Part shown: positions 41,816-51,286 of the stretch, in pieces
How positions within the stretch are numbered: position 1 is the first letter of the stretch
Layout of the letters: the number at the start of each line of letters is the position of its first letter
Origin: Bacteroidales bacterium
Lineage (GTDB): Bacteria > Bacteroidota > Bacteroidia > Bacteroidales > P3
Assembly (NCBI GenBank): GCA_017960475.1
Contig: JAGCZH010000017.1
Coordinates: 1 to 64,000 of the forward strand
Direction of reading: 5' to 3'
Length of the DNA stretch: 64,000 nt
The notes under the pieces: model-generated
Seen by the model: only the letters and a program-made list of their open reading frames with translations
The model's database searches: none
Told to the model about the DNA's origin: nothing
Translations under genes and position numbers: made by a program

Positions 41816-43249
41816 TTATTCTTTCTGAAGGAAATGCTCCGCAGTTTCGAGCATCTCTTTGTCGCACTGCATGATAGATGCAATACGCAGGGCTTCGTGC
41901 GGCACCTCGTCACTATTGTCGGGGAGTAGGGAATAGTCGATAAAACTGTTGATGTTGGCGGGTGTGACAATGGCGTCGGAGAGGCTTTCCACAAAACCTT
42001 TGACACGAAGTCTACGGCAGGAGAGTCCCAGCTGGCTGTAGTGGGTGGTAATGATTGTCTGTGATGACTCTTTGTCAAGCAGAGTCGCAACGGCCTGTAC
42101 CAATGCTTTGCCTTCAACGGGATTGGTTGTTCGCGCTGGTTCGTCAATGAGTATCAGCAGGCGTTCTTTCTTGGCGCGTGTAAGAACGGAGCTGATTTTG
42201 GTTATCTCGGAGGCGAACGAAGAGAGCCCGTTCATCTCGTTTTGTTCGTCGCCTATGCAGAAAGCCACATCGCCGACAATAGATATCTGTGCCTTCTCAG
42301 CGGGCACGTAAAAACCGTACTGTGCCATAAGTTGAGCTATGCCCACGCTTTTCAGCAGTACTGTCTTGCCCGCCATATTGGCGCCGGTAACCAGGCATGT
42401 GCCTTTGTGTATCTCGATGTCGACAGGTTGGTATCGTTGGTGAAGTTCCTCGTTACGGTGTCTCAGACGAGGGTTCCAAAGGGAAAGATATCGAGTGGAG
42501 CCATCCGAGCTCAAGGAGGGTCGCGACAGTTGCCATCTTTTAGCCATTGTGGCTTTGGCGAGAAGGAAGTCGCCATAGGCCATCTGGTTATGTGCCAATG
42601 TCAGGAGTTGAAGGTGTGAATGCAGTTTTTCGGAGAGTTGCTCCAAGACAAGCCTCTGGATGTCGTTCTGTTTGTCGAGCAAGTCGTTTATTTTTAACTG
42701 CATTTCTTTTTTTTCGTCGTTGTCGTCGGCTATTGTGTCGAGGTGAATCTGCAGCGCTTTGAGTTGCCGTCTGATGTCGGGCAGTTGAGGGTGGTAGCTG
42801 TCGTAGATGTAGAAGTGCGGAATATTGGTGCTGTCTGGGTCTAGAAGGCTAAACACGGATTTGGTGTCGGGTAGTCTAAGTATGTCGGCGATGCCTAGTT
42901 CGGCGGCGGACTTTGCTGCGATAGTGCAGATATGAGAAAGATTTTTTATCTCGTAAAGCTCAATCTCGTCGAGAACGGAATGACGTGAGATGTTGGCAAG
43001 AGTCCCTGTAAGGTCATGAAGTTGCATGAACTGATGGCGTAGAGTGTCGAGTGCGGGCTTGCGTTCCTCATCGCCTATGACGGCTACCATGCGTTCAATG
43101 TTGTCGTATTCACTGAGGAGCGCTTCGGCGTCGGTGAAAAGGTTCTGGTGTAGCATGAGCTGTCTTCCTGATGTCGACATCAGTTCCATATTGTCTATCA
43201 CATATTGAAAGCCAGGCTCTGTCGATATTTTCTCTTTAAGGGGGATCAT
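41816..43249 (-). CDS. kamC: MutS-related ATPase, KamC-like reactivase subunit
   Basis: A 477-residue protein with the MutS ATPase domain at its C-terminus: Walker A Thr-Gly-Ala-Asn-Met-Ala-Gly-Lys-Thr (about 286-294), a Gly-Asp-Glu-Gln-Asn-Glu-Met segment, Walker B Ile-Leu-Ile-Asp-Glu-Pro and Thr-Thr-His-Tyr. The N-terminal helical lever domain replaces the mismatch-recognition domains of MutS, and there is no Smr nuclease domain of MutS2. Together with the upstream P-loop gene this fits KamB/KamC, thought to reactivate lysine 5,6-aminomutase in lysine fermentation. The mutase itself is not in the window. Confidence 0.65.
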   Translation of the reverse strand: MIPLKEKISTEPGFQYVIDNMELMSTSGRQLMLHQNLFTDAEALLSEYDNIERMVAVIGDEERKPALDTLRHQFMQLHDLTGTLANISRHSVLDEIELYEIKNLSHICTIAAKSAAELGIADILRLPDTKSVFSLLDPDSTNIPHFYIYDSYHPQLPDIRRQLKALQIHLDTIADDNDEKKEMQLKINDLLDKQNDIQRLVLEQLSEKLHSHLQLLTLAHNQMAYGDFLLAKATMAKRWQLSRPSLSSDGSTRYLSLWNPRLRHRNEELHQRYQPVDIEIHKGTCLVTGANMAGKTVLLKSVGIAQLMAQYGFYVPAEKAQISIVGDVAFCIGDEQNEMNGLSSFASEITKISSVLTRAKKERLLILIDEPARTTNPVEGKALVQAVATLLDKESSQTIITTHYSQLGLSCRRLRVKGFVESLSDAIVTPANINSFIDYSLLPDNSDEVPHEALRIASIMQCDKEMLETAEHFLQKE

Positions 43250-43291
43250 GTGATTATCTGTGGTTCTTGAGGATGAAATTTTTTTTTGAGG

Positions 43292-44311
43292 CTATCCTTG
43301 ATAGTTGACTTTCATAACGTCGTATACGGGGAGTTCCAGAGCTTCCGAAAGGGCTTTGCAGGCCTCTTCGGAATTGAGGCGGAAGCCTTGAGGTGAAGTC
43401 GGGTTCAGGCACACGGCAAGCAGATTGGAGCGTTGCAACACACTTATCCTTCCGCCACGGCGTATGTAATCATTGTAAACCTCAGGAGAGACAAAGAATT
43501 TGGTGAAGTCACGCACAATAAGGTGGGTATGCTCAATGGTACGTTGTCCGGCAAAATATTTCAGCAGCTTGTCACTCACGGCGCCAGCGGCGAAAAAGGT
43601 GGCTCCATATTCGAAGATGTCGGTATTGTTCTTTCCCAACAAGAAAACAGAGCTGATGTTGAGGTCGTGTAATTGGTTCTCTTTATCGATAGCCCATAGA
43701 CCGTTGGCAATGGGGTTTAGCTTTTGTCGTAGGTTGTCGTCAACCTCATTGAGAGAGATGAGGCGACAAACAAAGCGAGTGCGTGATATAAGATGGGCAA
43801 TATTTGTGGACACTGCCGCTCCGGTGGCAAGAATCATGGAGTCTGTCACTGTCGGTGACGCCAGCGACAGTCGTGACAAGGCGCCGTCGACAATTGTCAA
43901 GGGCACACCTTGCTGGCGGAAACAGTCAATTTGTTCGCGCAACAACCCTGTTGTCGCCGCTCCGCTTATCAGTATTTTGCCTCTGCAAAGCACTAGACCT
44001 GTCACCAGCCTTCCCAGCGAGGTGCTGCGTTGGTCCACATCAATAATCTCAGACACCAGACGTCGCTGGCGGTAGTGCTTCTCAGAGGTTATGAAAAGAG
44101 TTTGCTCGTAGAGAGTGATCTCTGGTTTTGCGCTGCCATATACGGCATCGGTCTGCTCGCCGTCGACACCTATCGATGTTACAGCACATCTATGACCGAT
44201 TTGATTTAGCCGCTTAAGTATATAGTTGAGACACACTGTCTTGCCGGTGTTTTTCTCCAATCCTACGATTGAGAGGCTTCGGTGTCGTGTTATCTCCTCT
44301 ATAAATGGCAT
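43292..44311 (-). CDS. kamB: P-loop protein, KamB-like reactivase subunit
   Basis: A 339-residue protein starting with a P-loop, Gly-Leu-Glu-Lys-Asn-Thr-Gly-Lys-Thr (residues 17-25). A glycine-rich Ser-Gly-Ala-Ala-Thr-Thr-Gly segment lies in the middle. There is no other enzyme motif I know. It lies 42 bases upstream of the MutS-like gene, and a phosphotransbutyrylase gene is transcribed away from it. From this pairing I assign it as KamB of the lysine 5,6-aminomutase reactivase. The assignment rests on memory of the gene pair and its context. Confidence 0.6.
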   Translation of the reverse strand: MPFIEEITRHRSLSIVGLEKNTGKTVCLNYILKRLNQIGHRCAVTSIGVDGEQTDAVYGSAKPEITLYEQTLFITSEKHYRQRRLVSEIIDVDQRSTSLGRLVTGLVLCRGKILISGAATTGLLREQIDCFRQQGVPLTIVDGALSRLSLASPTVTDSMILATGAAVSTNIAHLISRTRFVCRLISLNEVDDNLRQKLNPIANGLWAIDKENQLHDLNISSVFLLGKNNTDIFEYGATFFAAGAVSDKLLKYFAGQRTIEHTHLIVRDFTKFFVSPEVYNDYIRRGGRISVLQRSNLLAVCLNPTSPQGFRLNSEEACKALSEALELPVYDVMKVNYQG

Positions 44312-44450
44312 TTCTGTGTGACTTTGTGTGAAGTGGAAGTTGAAGGATTAGTTTTTTTTGCTTAGGGACGCAATGATAAGAAAATGTAAATTGTTGATAT
44401 GTCAGTACCTGACTATGCTTGATGCTCTTTTTTGAGTCCATTGAGGAATG

Positions 44451-44458
44451 CAAAAGTA
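44451..44458 (-). promoter_or_regulatory. Candidate promoter of the kamB-kamC operon
   Basis: Minus-strand TACTTTTG (TAnnTTTG), about 140 bases before the kamB start. It lies 31 bases from the opposing ptb promoter box, so the two promoters overlap and may share one control site. Confidence 0.5.
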
Positions 44459-44489
44459 CAAAAAAAACGTAGATGTCACTCTTTTTTTG

Positions 44490-44497
44490 TATCTTTG
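44490..44497 (+). promoter_or_regulatory. Candidate promoter of ptb
   Basis: TATCTTTG, the same -7 sequence as the tRNA promoter, 46 bases before the ptb start. Upstream is a poly-T stretch rather than a clean TTTG. Confidence 0.6.
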
Positions 44498-44543
44498 TAA
44501 GTCTTAAAAATATAGATTTATTAATTAAAAAAATAATACTCAT

Positions 44544-45452
44544 ATGGTTACAAAGTTAGAACAACTCCTCGAACTGGTGAAAACCAAAGGTAAAAAACGT
44601 CTTGCCGTAGCTTATGCAAACGATGCCCATACCATCGGCGCCGTTAGTTTGGCAATAGACAATGGTATTGTTGACGCCACCTTGGTCGGTGACATTGACA
44701 CTATCAAGAAGGTTTGTGCCGAGGAGGGTATTAACCCTGACAAATTCAAACTGGTACAGGAAGCCGACGACAACAAGGCCGGTGCCAAGGCTGTGGAACT
44801 CGTCAACAGCGGCGAGGCTGATTTCCTTATGAAGGGTCTCCTCAGCACTGACAAGTACATGCGCGCCATCCTTAACAAGGAGAAAGGCCTTATGCCTGGC
44901 AAGAAGAATGACATGCTTACCCACATCGCAGTGTTCCAAGTTCCCAAGTATCACAAACTGCTAGTCTGCTCCGATGTCGCCATCATTCCTGATCCCGATT
45001 TCAAACAGAAACAGGCTATGCTTAACTACATTATCAGCACAGCTAAGAGCCTCGAGATTGCCAAACCTAAGGTTGCCATCATCGCTGCCACCGAACAGGT
45101 CAGTGTTGGTATGCGTGCCTGCTCAGAGGGCGCCTGGTTGGGTATGATGAGCCAGCGTGGTCAGATCAAGGGAGCTATTGTCGATGGTCCTCTCTCGTTG
45201 GACTGCTCTATCGACATGGAAAGCGCTCAGACCAAGAAACTCACCAGCGAAGTCGCCGGTGACGCTGACGGTCTTCTCTTCCCCAATATCGAGAGCGGTA
45301 ACGTGTTCTACAAAGCTTGCACTAAATTTGCCGGTGCAGAATTGGCATGCATGGTTGTAGGAGCCAAGGTTCCTTGTGTGCTCACCAGCCGTGGTGACAG
45401 CATCCAGTCGAAGCTTTACAGCATTGCCCTTGCAGCATTGAATACTAAATAA
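44544..45452 (+). CDS. ptb: Phosphate butyryltransferase (phosphotransacylase family)
   Basis: A 302-residue enzyme of the phosphate acetyl/butyryltransferase family. Butyryl-CoA plus phosphate gives butyryl phosphate, a terminal step of butyrate formation. Family features include Gly-Leu-Leu-Ser-Thr-Asp-Lys-Tyr-Met-Arg-Ala-Ile-Leu (residues 97-109), Ala-Ile-Val-Asp-Gly-Pro-Leu-Ser-Leu-Asp and Leu-Leu-Phe-Pro-Asn-Ile-Glu-Ser-Gly-Asn. Length and the Gly-rich ends fit Ptb better than Pta. Codon use is strongly biased, as in highly expressed genes. It is divergent from the KamB-like gene, which together suggest lysine or amino acid fermentation to butyrate. Confidence 0.85.
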   Translation: MVTKLEQLLELVKTKGKKRLAVAYANDAHTIGAVSLAIDNGIVDATLVGDIDTIKKVCAEEGINPDKFKLVQEADDNKAGAKAVELVNSGEADFLMKGLLSTDKYMRAILNKEKGLMPGKKNDMLTHIAVFQVPKYHKLLVCSDVAIIPDPDFKQKQAMLNYIISTAKSLEIAKPKVAIIAATEQVSVGMRACSEGAWLGMMSQRGQIKGAIVDGPLSLDCSIDMESAQTKKLTSEVAGDADGLLFPNIESGNVFYKACTKFAGAELACMVVGAKVPCVLTSRGDSIQSKLYSIALAALNTK

Positions 45453-45476
45453 TTTGTATTCGTTCAAGATGTAATA

Positions 45477-45533
45477 AAAGGTTTAAAAGGTGTCGGTTAC
45501 CCAATAGTTTCAGCACCTTTTAAACCTTTGTTT
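45477..45533 (+). terminator. Terminator of ptb
   Basis: A perfect 16-bp stem (45477-45492 with 45514-45529) with a 21-base loop, followed by GTTTATTT. Its symmetry allows it to work in both directions. Confidence 0.85.
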
Positions 45534-45562
45534 ATTTAAATAGCAAACCATATTTTTTAGTA

Positions 45563-45928
45563 ATGGACATTTTTTTTGAAGGATTAAAGAATATAGCTAT
45601 CACCGTGTGCGACGTTGATGGCAATATCCTTGACATGAACCAGCATAGTGCTGATGTTAATAGCCATGGCAAGAAAATTGTCGGCTACAATTTGATGAAT
45701 TGTCATCCTGAACCGGCTAAGACCAAACTGAAAGGATTACTTGAGCACCAGGAATTGAACGCATATACTATTGAGAAGACTCTTGCCGATGGAAGCAAGG
45801 TTAAGAAACTTATCTATCAGACTCCATGGTATAATGAAGATGGATCTTTCGGCGGTCTTATAGAATATTCGATTGAGATTCCCTTTGAGATGCCTCATTT
45901 TGTCCGTCAACCTAAGGGCCAACAATAG
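45563..45928 (+). CDS. Single PAS-domain protein
   Basis: A 121-residue protein consisting of one PAS domain: Val-Cys-Asp-Val-Asp-Gly-Asn-Ile-Leu-Asp-Met-Asn (about 15-26), a Gly-x-Asn-Leu-Met-Asn-Cys-His-Pro segment and a five-strand end with Gly-Ser-Phe-Gly-Gly-Leu-Ile-Glu-Tyr. There is no attached kinase or output domain, so it may bind a small molecule and another protein. It lies behind the ptb terminator and 33 bases before the TonB-dependent receptor. Confidence 0.82.
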   Translation: MDIFFEGLKNIAITVCDVDGNILDMNQHSADVNSHGKKIVGYNLMNCHPEPAKTKLKGLLEHQELNAYTIEKTLADGSKVKKLIYQTPWYNEDGSFGGLIEYSIEIPFEMPHFVRQPKGQQ

Positions 45929-45961
45929 TGACGTCATAAATAATTATCGTTCTGATTGAAA

Positions 45962-48535
45962 ATGAGATTTAGATTATTGATACTGATTGCCGTGATGGCA
46001 TTCTTTTCCAATGTCGCTATGAGTCAAAAAGGCAGAATCAGCGGCAGGGTTTTTGACAAACAGAGTTCCAAAGCAGTGGAGTATGCCTCGGTGGTTCTTC
46101 TCAATCCCCAAGACAGCAGTATGATACACGGTGTTGGCGCAGTGACAGCCTCTAACGGCACTTTCAGCCTTAACGCACCCTATGGTACTTATCTTGTCAG
46201 GGTAACATTTATGGGTTACGCCCCCTATGTGCATAACACAAAAGTCATTCTGTCGGAGAAGAACAATCATATTTCTCTCGGCAAGATAGTTATTACGCCA
46301 AGTTCAGCCACTCTTGACGCCGTTGTTGTCAAGGCGGAACGTACTATGGTAGAATACCAGCTGGACAAACGTGTTATCAATGTCGACAAGAACCTTGTCG
46401 CCAACGGCGGCACCGCGACGGACGTGTTGCAGAATGTTCCCAGTGTATCTGTCGACAATGATGGCAATGTCAGCCTTCGAGGCTCTTCCAATGTAAAGGT
46501 TTTAATCAACGGCCGTCCTTATGAGTTGATGGGTAATGATTTGGAGAGTCTCCTGGAACAGACTCCGGCGAGCAGTGTGGAAAGTGTAGAGGTTATCACT
46601 AACCCATCGGCGAAATATGACCCGGAAGGTATGTCGGGCATAATAAACATAAAACTCAAAGACAAGGCCTCGTCGGCCATGGGCCTGAACGGTTCGGCAT
46701 CGCTTAATCTCGGAACCCCCCTTGCATTCCTCGGCAGGAATTATCCGTCGCAAATGGACAAAATCATTCCTACTGCGATGGCTACTCTGAATCTTAACTA
46801 CACAACAGAAAAATACAACCTGTTTTTCGCTCTCGACGGTGGTAGACGCAGTCACGGCCATATAGAACACAGCAACATTGAGCGTCTGAGAAACGGAGTG
46901 GCATGGTCGCACGACACCAACGACCAATACAGTATAGGGGGCAACACTATGGGTAGTGTGAAATTTGGTGGCGAGTATTTTTTCAACGCCAAAAACAGTT
47001 TGTTGGCCAGCTATCAGCTGCGTGGCGGCAATCGTCATCATTGGAACGATATGTATTCCACCGATTTGCTGACCAATGGGCTTCTGAATTACAACCAGAA
47101 AGGTCTAAGTGACAATCGTAATGTAAACCACAGTGTTAATATGCATTATACTCACAAGTTTGACAATGATGACCATACGCTTACAGCAGATGCGACTTTC
47201 AGCCATCGTCATGTGACAGGAGAGGGCAGTCAGGAACAAATATATAATGTCGGACCCGCAGGTGACAGCACCGCCATATGGAACAATTACTATCTGCGTG
47301 AGTCGGAGTCGGAGAACCATCATAATGCCTTAAATCTCAAATTGGACTATGCTCATCCTTTTGAGTCAGGATGGAAACTGGAGACGGGATATGAAGGTCG
47401 TATGGATTGGCCCGACCAAGACGCAAAATATTATCGCACAGACTTCGATACGTCGCATAAACTTGATGTGCACCGTTTCGATGCCCTTTCGTCCACACAT
47501 TTCAACTATACGCAACAGGTGCATGCCGTTTACGCCACCTTTGGCGGCAAATTGGGAAGCCAGTTGTCGCTTCAGCTGGGGTTACGTGGAGAATATGCCA
47601 TGACAGATGGCTATGATATCAATCATGAGCAGACAAAAGTGGAGAAAGAGTATTGGAAACTATATCCAACGCTGCATCTCTCGTATGAAATCAACAAAAT
47701 GCAGAGTCTGCAGTTCAGCTATAGCCGTCGTGTACGCCGCCCCCACATGTGGGACCTGAATCCATACATGAATGTCAGGGAGGGGCAGGAACTCGGCTTT
47801 GGCAATCCCAACCTTGATCCTGAGTTCACCAATGCTTTTGAGCTGAGTTATAATCTTGGGTTTGAAAAGGTTAATTTTTACACATCGGCATATTTCCGCC
47901 AAACAAACAATATGATGACCCGTTATGGCTATGTTTGGGACTCGGCGAGTGCCGCACACTATTCGCCATGGGAACCTTACAACAGTGAATATGATGGCTA
48001 TTGGGCCTCCACATGGCAGAATCTCAGTCGTGGCTTGAACTATGGTTTAGAATTAATAGTCGACTGGCAAGTGACTAAATGGTGGAAGGTCAACGTCAGT
48101 GTTAATCTTTACGAAAACAGGATAGAAGGTACTGAACTTCTTGACAATAAGAGTACCGAGGCGTTCCAAGCCAGTGGTAAGTTCAACAGTTTTATGATGT
48201 TGCCTAATGACTGGACCGTTCAGTTCTCAGGTCAATACTGGGCCCCATGGCTGGACTTGCAAACGGAGATGTATTCAAACTATTGGTTTGATTTGGCTGT
48301 TAAGAAAGATGTTCTCAAGAAACGCGCCACTGTCAACCTCCGAATCGGGGATATTTTCTGTACAGGGGGCTGGGGTCATGAGACCTTCACAGACCAGCTG
48401 AACAGAGTATTACGCTCGAAACGTCTTTCACCATCGGTGACTATCGGATTCACATACAAAATCAACAATGGTTTGCGACAGCAACGTTCTGACAACGACA
48501 TGGAAGAAGAGTCGGACAATGAGATGCAGTTGTAA
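45962..48535 (+). CDS. TonB-dependent receptor with carboxypeptidase-like N-domain
   Basis: An 857-residue outer-membrane protein from ATG 45962. It has a signal peptide (1-21), a CarboxypepD_reg-like domain (about 25-110), a plug domain (about 125-220, with the Val-Leu-Gln-Asn-Val-Pro-Ser-Val motif), and a 22-strand-type barrel to the end. It belongs to the outer-membrane beta-barrel family common in Bacteroidetes. No SusD-like partner is next to it, so it is not a classical polysaccharide locus; the substrate is unknown. Energy could come from the ExbBD-TonB set at 2805-4835. Confidence 0.9.
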   Translation: MRFRLLILIAVMAFFSNVAMSQKGRISGRVFDKQSSKAVEYASVVLLNPQDSSMIHGVGAVTASNGTFSLNAPYGTYLVRVTFMGYAPYVHNTKVILSEKNNHISLGKIVITPSSATLDAVVVKAERTMVEYQLDKRVINVDKNLVANGGTATDVLQNVPSVSVDNDGNVSLRGSSNVKVLINGRPYELMGNDLESLLEQTPASSVESVEVITNPSAKYDPEGMSGIINIKLKDKASSAMGLNGSASLNLGTPLAFLGRNYPSQMDKIIPTAMATLNLNYTTEKYNLFFALDGGRRSHGHIEHSNIERLRNGVAWSHDTNDQYSIGGNTMGSVKFGGEYFFNAKNSLLASYQLRGGNRHHWNDMYSTDLLTNGLLNYNQKGLSDNRNVNHSVNMHYTHKFDNDDHTLTADATFSHRHVTGEGSQEQIYNVGPAGDSTAIWNNYYLRESESENHHNALNLKLDYAHPFESGWKLETGYEGRMDWPDQDAKYYRTDFDTSHKLDVHRFDALSSTHFNYTQQVHAVYATFGGKLGSQLSLQLGLRGEYAMTDGYDINHEQTKVEKEYWKLYPTLHLSYEINKMQSLQFSYSRRVRRPHMWDLNPYMNVREGQELGFGNPNLDPEFTNAFELSYNLGFEKVNFYTSAYFRQTNNMMTRYGYVWDSASAAHYSPWEPYNSEYDGYWASTWQNLSRGLNYGLELIVDWQVTKWWKVNVSVNLYENRIEGTELLDNKSTEAFQASGKFNSFMMLPNDWTVQFSGQYWAPWLDLQTEMYSNYWFDLAVKKDVLKKRATVNLRIGDIFCTGGWGHETFTDQLNRVLRSKRLSPSVTIGFTYKINNGLRQQRSDNDMEEESDNEMQL

Positions 48536-48552
48536 AAAACACCCTTAGAGCT

Positions 48553-48975
48553 GTGCTTCAGATCAGAGAAAATAGTGACGGTAGTAAGGATGTCTTCGAC
48601 ATTGTGCGTCACCGGTGGGTTGCATGCAGTCCGGAGGAATTGGTGCGTCAGCATGTCATTATGGCGTTGCACAATGATTTCGGTTATCCCTTGGAACTTA
48701 TGCAAGTAGAGGCTAAGATAACCCTCAACGGTATGACTCGACGTTGCGACATTGTGGTTTACGACAGGAAGGTACAGCCGTGGATGATTGTGGAGTGCAA
48801 GAAACAGGGCGTGGCGTTGTCGCAGCGTGTTGTGGACCAGGCATGCAGGTATAATCTTGTGCTGCGTGTGCCATTCCTATTGCTTGCCAATGGCGTCAAT
48901 AGCATCTGTTTGAAGGTGGATTCAGACGCAGGCGTTTTGCAGCGTACTGGTATTCCCGAATTCCCTCAGTTGTGA
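48553..48975 (+). CDS. Orphan HsdR N-terminal-like (PD-(D/E)xK) domain protein
   Basis: A 140-residue protein, starting at GTG 48553, like the type I restriction enzyme R-protein N-terminal domain found alone in many Bacteroidetes. The nuclease-like core shows Arg-Cys-Asp-Ile-Val-Val-Tyr-Asp (about 54-61) and Ile-Val-Glu-Cys-Lys-Lys (about 71-76), the D and ExK of the fold. No helicase, methylase or specificity subunit is nearby, so it is not a restriction system; its role is unclear. It follows the TonB receptor after 17 bases. Confidence 0.8.
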   Translation: MLQIRENSDGSKDVFDIVRHRWVACSPEELVRQHVIMALHNDFGYPLELMQVEAKITLNGMTRRCDIVVYDRKVQPWMIVECKKQGVALSQRVVDQACRYNLVLRVPFLLLANGVNSICLKVDSDAGVLQRTGIPEFPQL

Positions 48976-48983
48976 TGTTATTT

Positions 48984-49526
48984 CTATGGCGATAATATGT
49001 TTAGCCTTTCCAGCTCTTCCATTATGTCATCAACATGGAGATGTAGGGCAGGAATCGCTATGTGTGCTTGAGTATAGTATGGGAGCCGCTCCTCCATCTG
49101 ACGGCATATAAATGCCCGCTTCTCTTCTATGCTCATACCCGACATTGATGGACGTCCTTTGTGGGCCTTGGATATGCGTTCCATGATGTCGTCAACACTC
49201 ATGGTGAGATGGATGGCGGTACCATGTTTGACAATGAAATCGATGTTCTCGTCGTTGCAAGGCAGTCCACCTCCCGTGGCCACGACCACATGATCCATAT
49301 CGGCGGTGCTGAACAGTATCTGACGTTCGATGATACGAAAAGCCTTTTCACCATAGCGATTGAAAAACATAGGTATGGAGGTGTGGTATTTCTCCTCTAT
49401 GGCTCGATCTGTATCGAAAAGGCTGTATCCAATTTTCTCGGATAGTTGCCTTCCCATAGTGCTTTTGCCACTATAGCTGTAGCCTATAAGGTAGATTCGA
49501 GAGGTCAGGGTTTTAGTACTTTCCAT
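48984..49526 (-). CDS. aroK: Shikimate kinase
   Basis: A 180-residue kinase phosphorylating shikimate in aromatic amino acid synthesis. The P-loop Gly-Tyr-Ser-Tyr-Ser-Gly-Lys-Ser (15-22), the Phe-Asp-Thr-Asp motif (37-40) that binds shikimate, a Gly-Gly-Gly-Leu-Pro turn and the lid Arg-Pro-Ser-Met are present. The start overlaps the end of the upstream M23 gene by 22 bases. It closes a minus-strand operon with sufS, recN and the M23 gene. Another shikimate pathway gene, aroQ, lies at 56907. Confidence 0.92.
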   Translation of the reverse strand: MESTKTLTSRIYLIGYSYSGKSTMGRQLSEKIGYSLFDTDRAIEEKYHTSIPMFFNRYGEKAFRIIERQILFSTADMDHVVVATGGGLPCNDENIDFIVKHGTAIHLTMSVDDIMERISKAHKGRPSMSGMSIEEKRAFICRQMEERLPYYTQAHIAIPALHLHVDDIMEELERLNILSP

Positions 49527-51286
49527 GTTTTTTCGGTGGTGTTGCCTACCGCGTCGGTAAGTGAAAAGGTGACGGTGTTGGCGCCTTTATGCATTGTTTT
49601 GGCACTTACACATAGAGAAGAGGTCTTGCCGTCGTGCTCGGCGACTTGCCATTCTCCATTGATGTAGCAATTATAATTGGCCACGCCAGACAGGTTGTCG
49701 CTAATCTTAATGACGAGTTTGTTCGTTTTACATGGCTTACCGTCTGTGAAATTGACCTCTTTGATTGTTGGAGCAGTAGTGTCGAGACTAATGGCGAATC
49801 CGCCGAAAGAGTGGCTTTTGGCTTTTAGCCACCCATCTTCTTCTTTTGTCGGACATGCGCTTTTGTTCTTGCCATTGATGCAGACTATGGTCAGTTTGTC
49901 TCTTAAAGCGTCAGGTATTCCTTGGGGTATAGCAAGGGCGACATCTATGCTCTGGTGTGGAGGCAAGGCATTGTTGCGCAACCCTGTCCAATGGACAGAT
50001 GTAAGAACGTTGGATGCTGTTGTTGTGCGATAGATGAGTTCGTCGTTATCGTAAATGTTGTAAGGCTCGATATCGAGTGTAAAATCTTCGCGGTCAAGGT
50101 GGAAACGTTTGAAGTAGGTGATGGGTATGCCGTTGCTGCGCAGATTGTCGGAATTGGTCGTCAACTTCGCTGTGGTGTCGGAAATGACAGTGATGGAGCG
50201 TGTTGTTGTGTTACCTTTATAGTCGCTGACACGATATTCAAGTTTATGTCTTTGGTTGTCATTAAACTCAATATAGCCGTTGTCTTTGAAGGCAATATTG
50301 AAGTTGTTGCGGTCGCCACGTAGATGTCGGCTAAGGATATAGTATTCGCGGTTGCGCTGGTATTGGGCGTAGTCGATAAGAACATTGACAGTGCGAGTCT
50401 CTTCGAACATAAAAGTGGGTACTTGGTAGCGATGCAGCAGCTCACCGTCGACATAGAGCTCTATTCGCTCTATTCCGTTTTTGTTGCGTGACCCACTTTC
50501 CATTTGGTCGTAAGTGTATATGCCTGTGTAGAATCGTCCCGCCACAATGATCTCTTTTGTTCCCTTGTTTTCGGGGAAGACCTTTAGCTCTGAATTCTTG
50601 CCGTTGATAGTTGCCTGTTTGTTGGCGGGATATAATTTGATTCCAGCAATAGTAGGAGCTATAGGGTCGGAGTAGGTGAGACCGAAATAGAGAGGGTTGA
50701 TAGTCTGGTCGTTCTCCGCCAAACGTATCTCATAGTGTAGGTGAGGGCCTGCCGAACCACCGGTGTTGCCAGTGAGAGCCACCAACTGCCCTTTTTTCAC
50801 TTTGATTGAGTCTTTAGGCAAGTCGATATCAAAAGCATAGACGTGGTTGCTGTACTGATAGTCCTCAACGAAACGGCCTATGGCGCCGCAGAATTGGCTC
50901 AGGTGCATATAGACGGTGCGATAGCCGTCGGGGTGGGTTATGTAGAGCACTTTGCCACCTCCCCATGCGGAGATGTTGATACGACTAACATACCCGTCGT
51001 TGGGGGCATAGACTTTCTCGCCTTCTTTCCCGTTGGTGCGCAGGTCTAATCCTGAATGGAAGTGGTTGGGACGTATCTCAGCGAAGCATCCAGCAAGCGA
51101 CATGGGAAGAGATATGGGCATGGCAGTATAGTTGCTGTTGCTCAACGTCGCGCTTATGTTTTTTTGTCCGTTAGCAGCGTTGGTCAAAAAGGAGTCTATC
51201 TGAGCTTTGACAGAACAAAGAGCTGTAATAGATAAGAACAGGCATAGAGTTTTTATAATAGAGGATTTCATTGGATCAAGTCTCAT
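49505..51286 (-). CDS. M23-family peptidase, exported
   Basis: A 593-residue exported protein. The start at 51286 overlaps the recN stop by four bases; a start five codons later would give the same signal peptide. The LytM/M23 domain (about residues 60-190) has His-x-x-x-Asp (His-Ser-Gly-Leu-Asp-Leu) and Gly-Pro-His-Leu-His-Tyr, the zinc ligands of an active enzyme that cuts peptidoglycan cross-links. The remaining 400 residues are beta-sandwich-like modules, with a last Ig-like domain. Likely acts at the cell wall during growth or division. Confidence 0.85.
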   Translation of the reverse strand: MRLDPMKSSIIKTLCLFLSITALCSVKAQIDSFLTNAANGQKNISATLSNSNYTAMPISLPMSLAGCFAEIRPNHFHSGLDLRTNGKEGEKVYAPNDGYVSRINISAWGGGKVLYITHPDGYRTVYMHLSQFCGAIGRFVEDYQYSNHVYAFDIDLPKDSIKVKKGQLVALTGNTGGSAGPHLHYEIRLAENDQTINPLYFGLTYSDPIAPTIAGIKLYPANKQATINGKNSELKVFPENKGTKEIIVAGRFYTGIYTYDQMESGSRNKNGIERIELYVDGELLHRYQVPTFMFEETRTVNVLIDYAQYQRNREYYILSRHLRGDRNNFNIAFKDNGYIEFNDNQRHKLEYRVSDYKGNTTTRSITVISDTTAKLTTNSDNLRSNGIPITYFKRFHLDREDFTLDIEPYNIYDNDELIYRTTTASNVLTSVHWTGLRNNALPPHQSIDVALAIPQGIPDALRDKLTIVCINGKNKSACPTKEEDGWLKAKSHSFGGFAISLDTTAPTIKEVNFTDGKPCKTNKLVIKISDNLSGVANYNCYINGEWQVAEHDGKTSSLCVSAKTMHKGANTVTFSLTDAVGNTTEKTWKVLKP

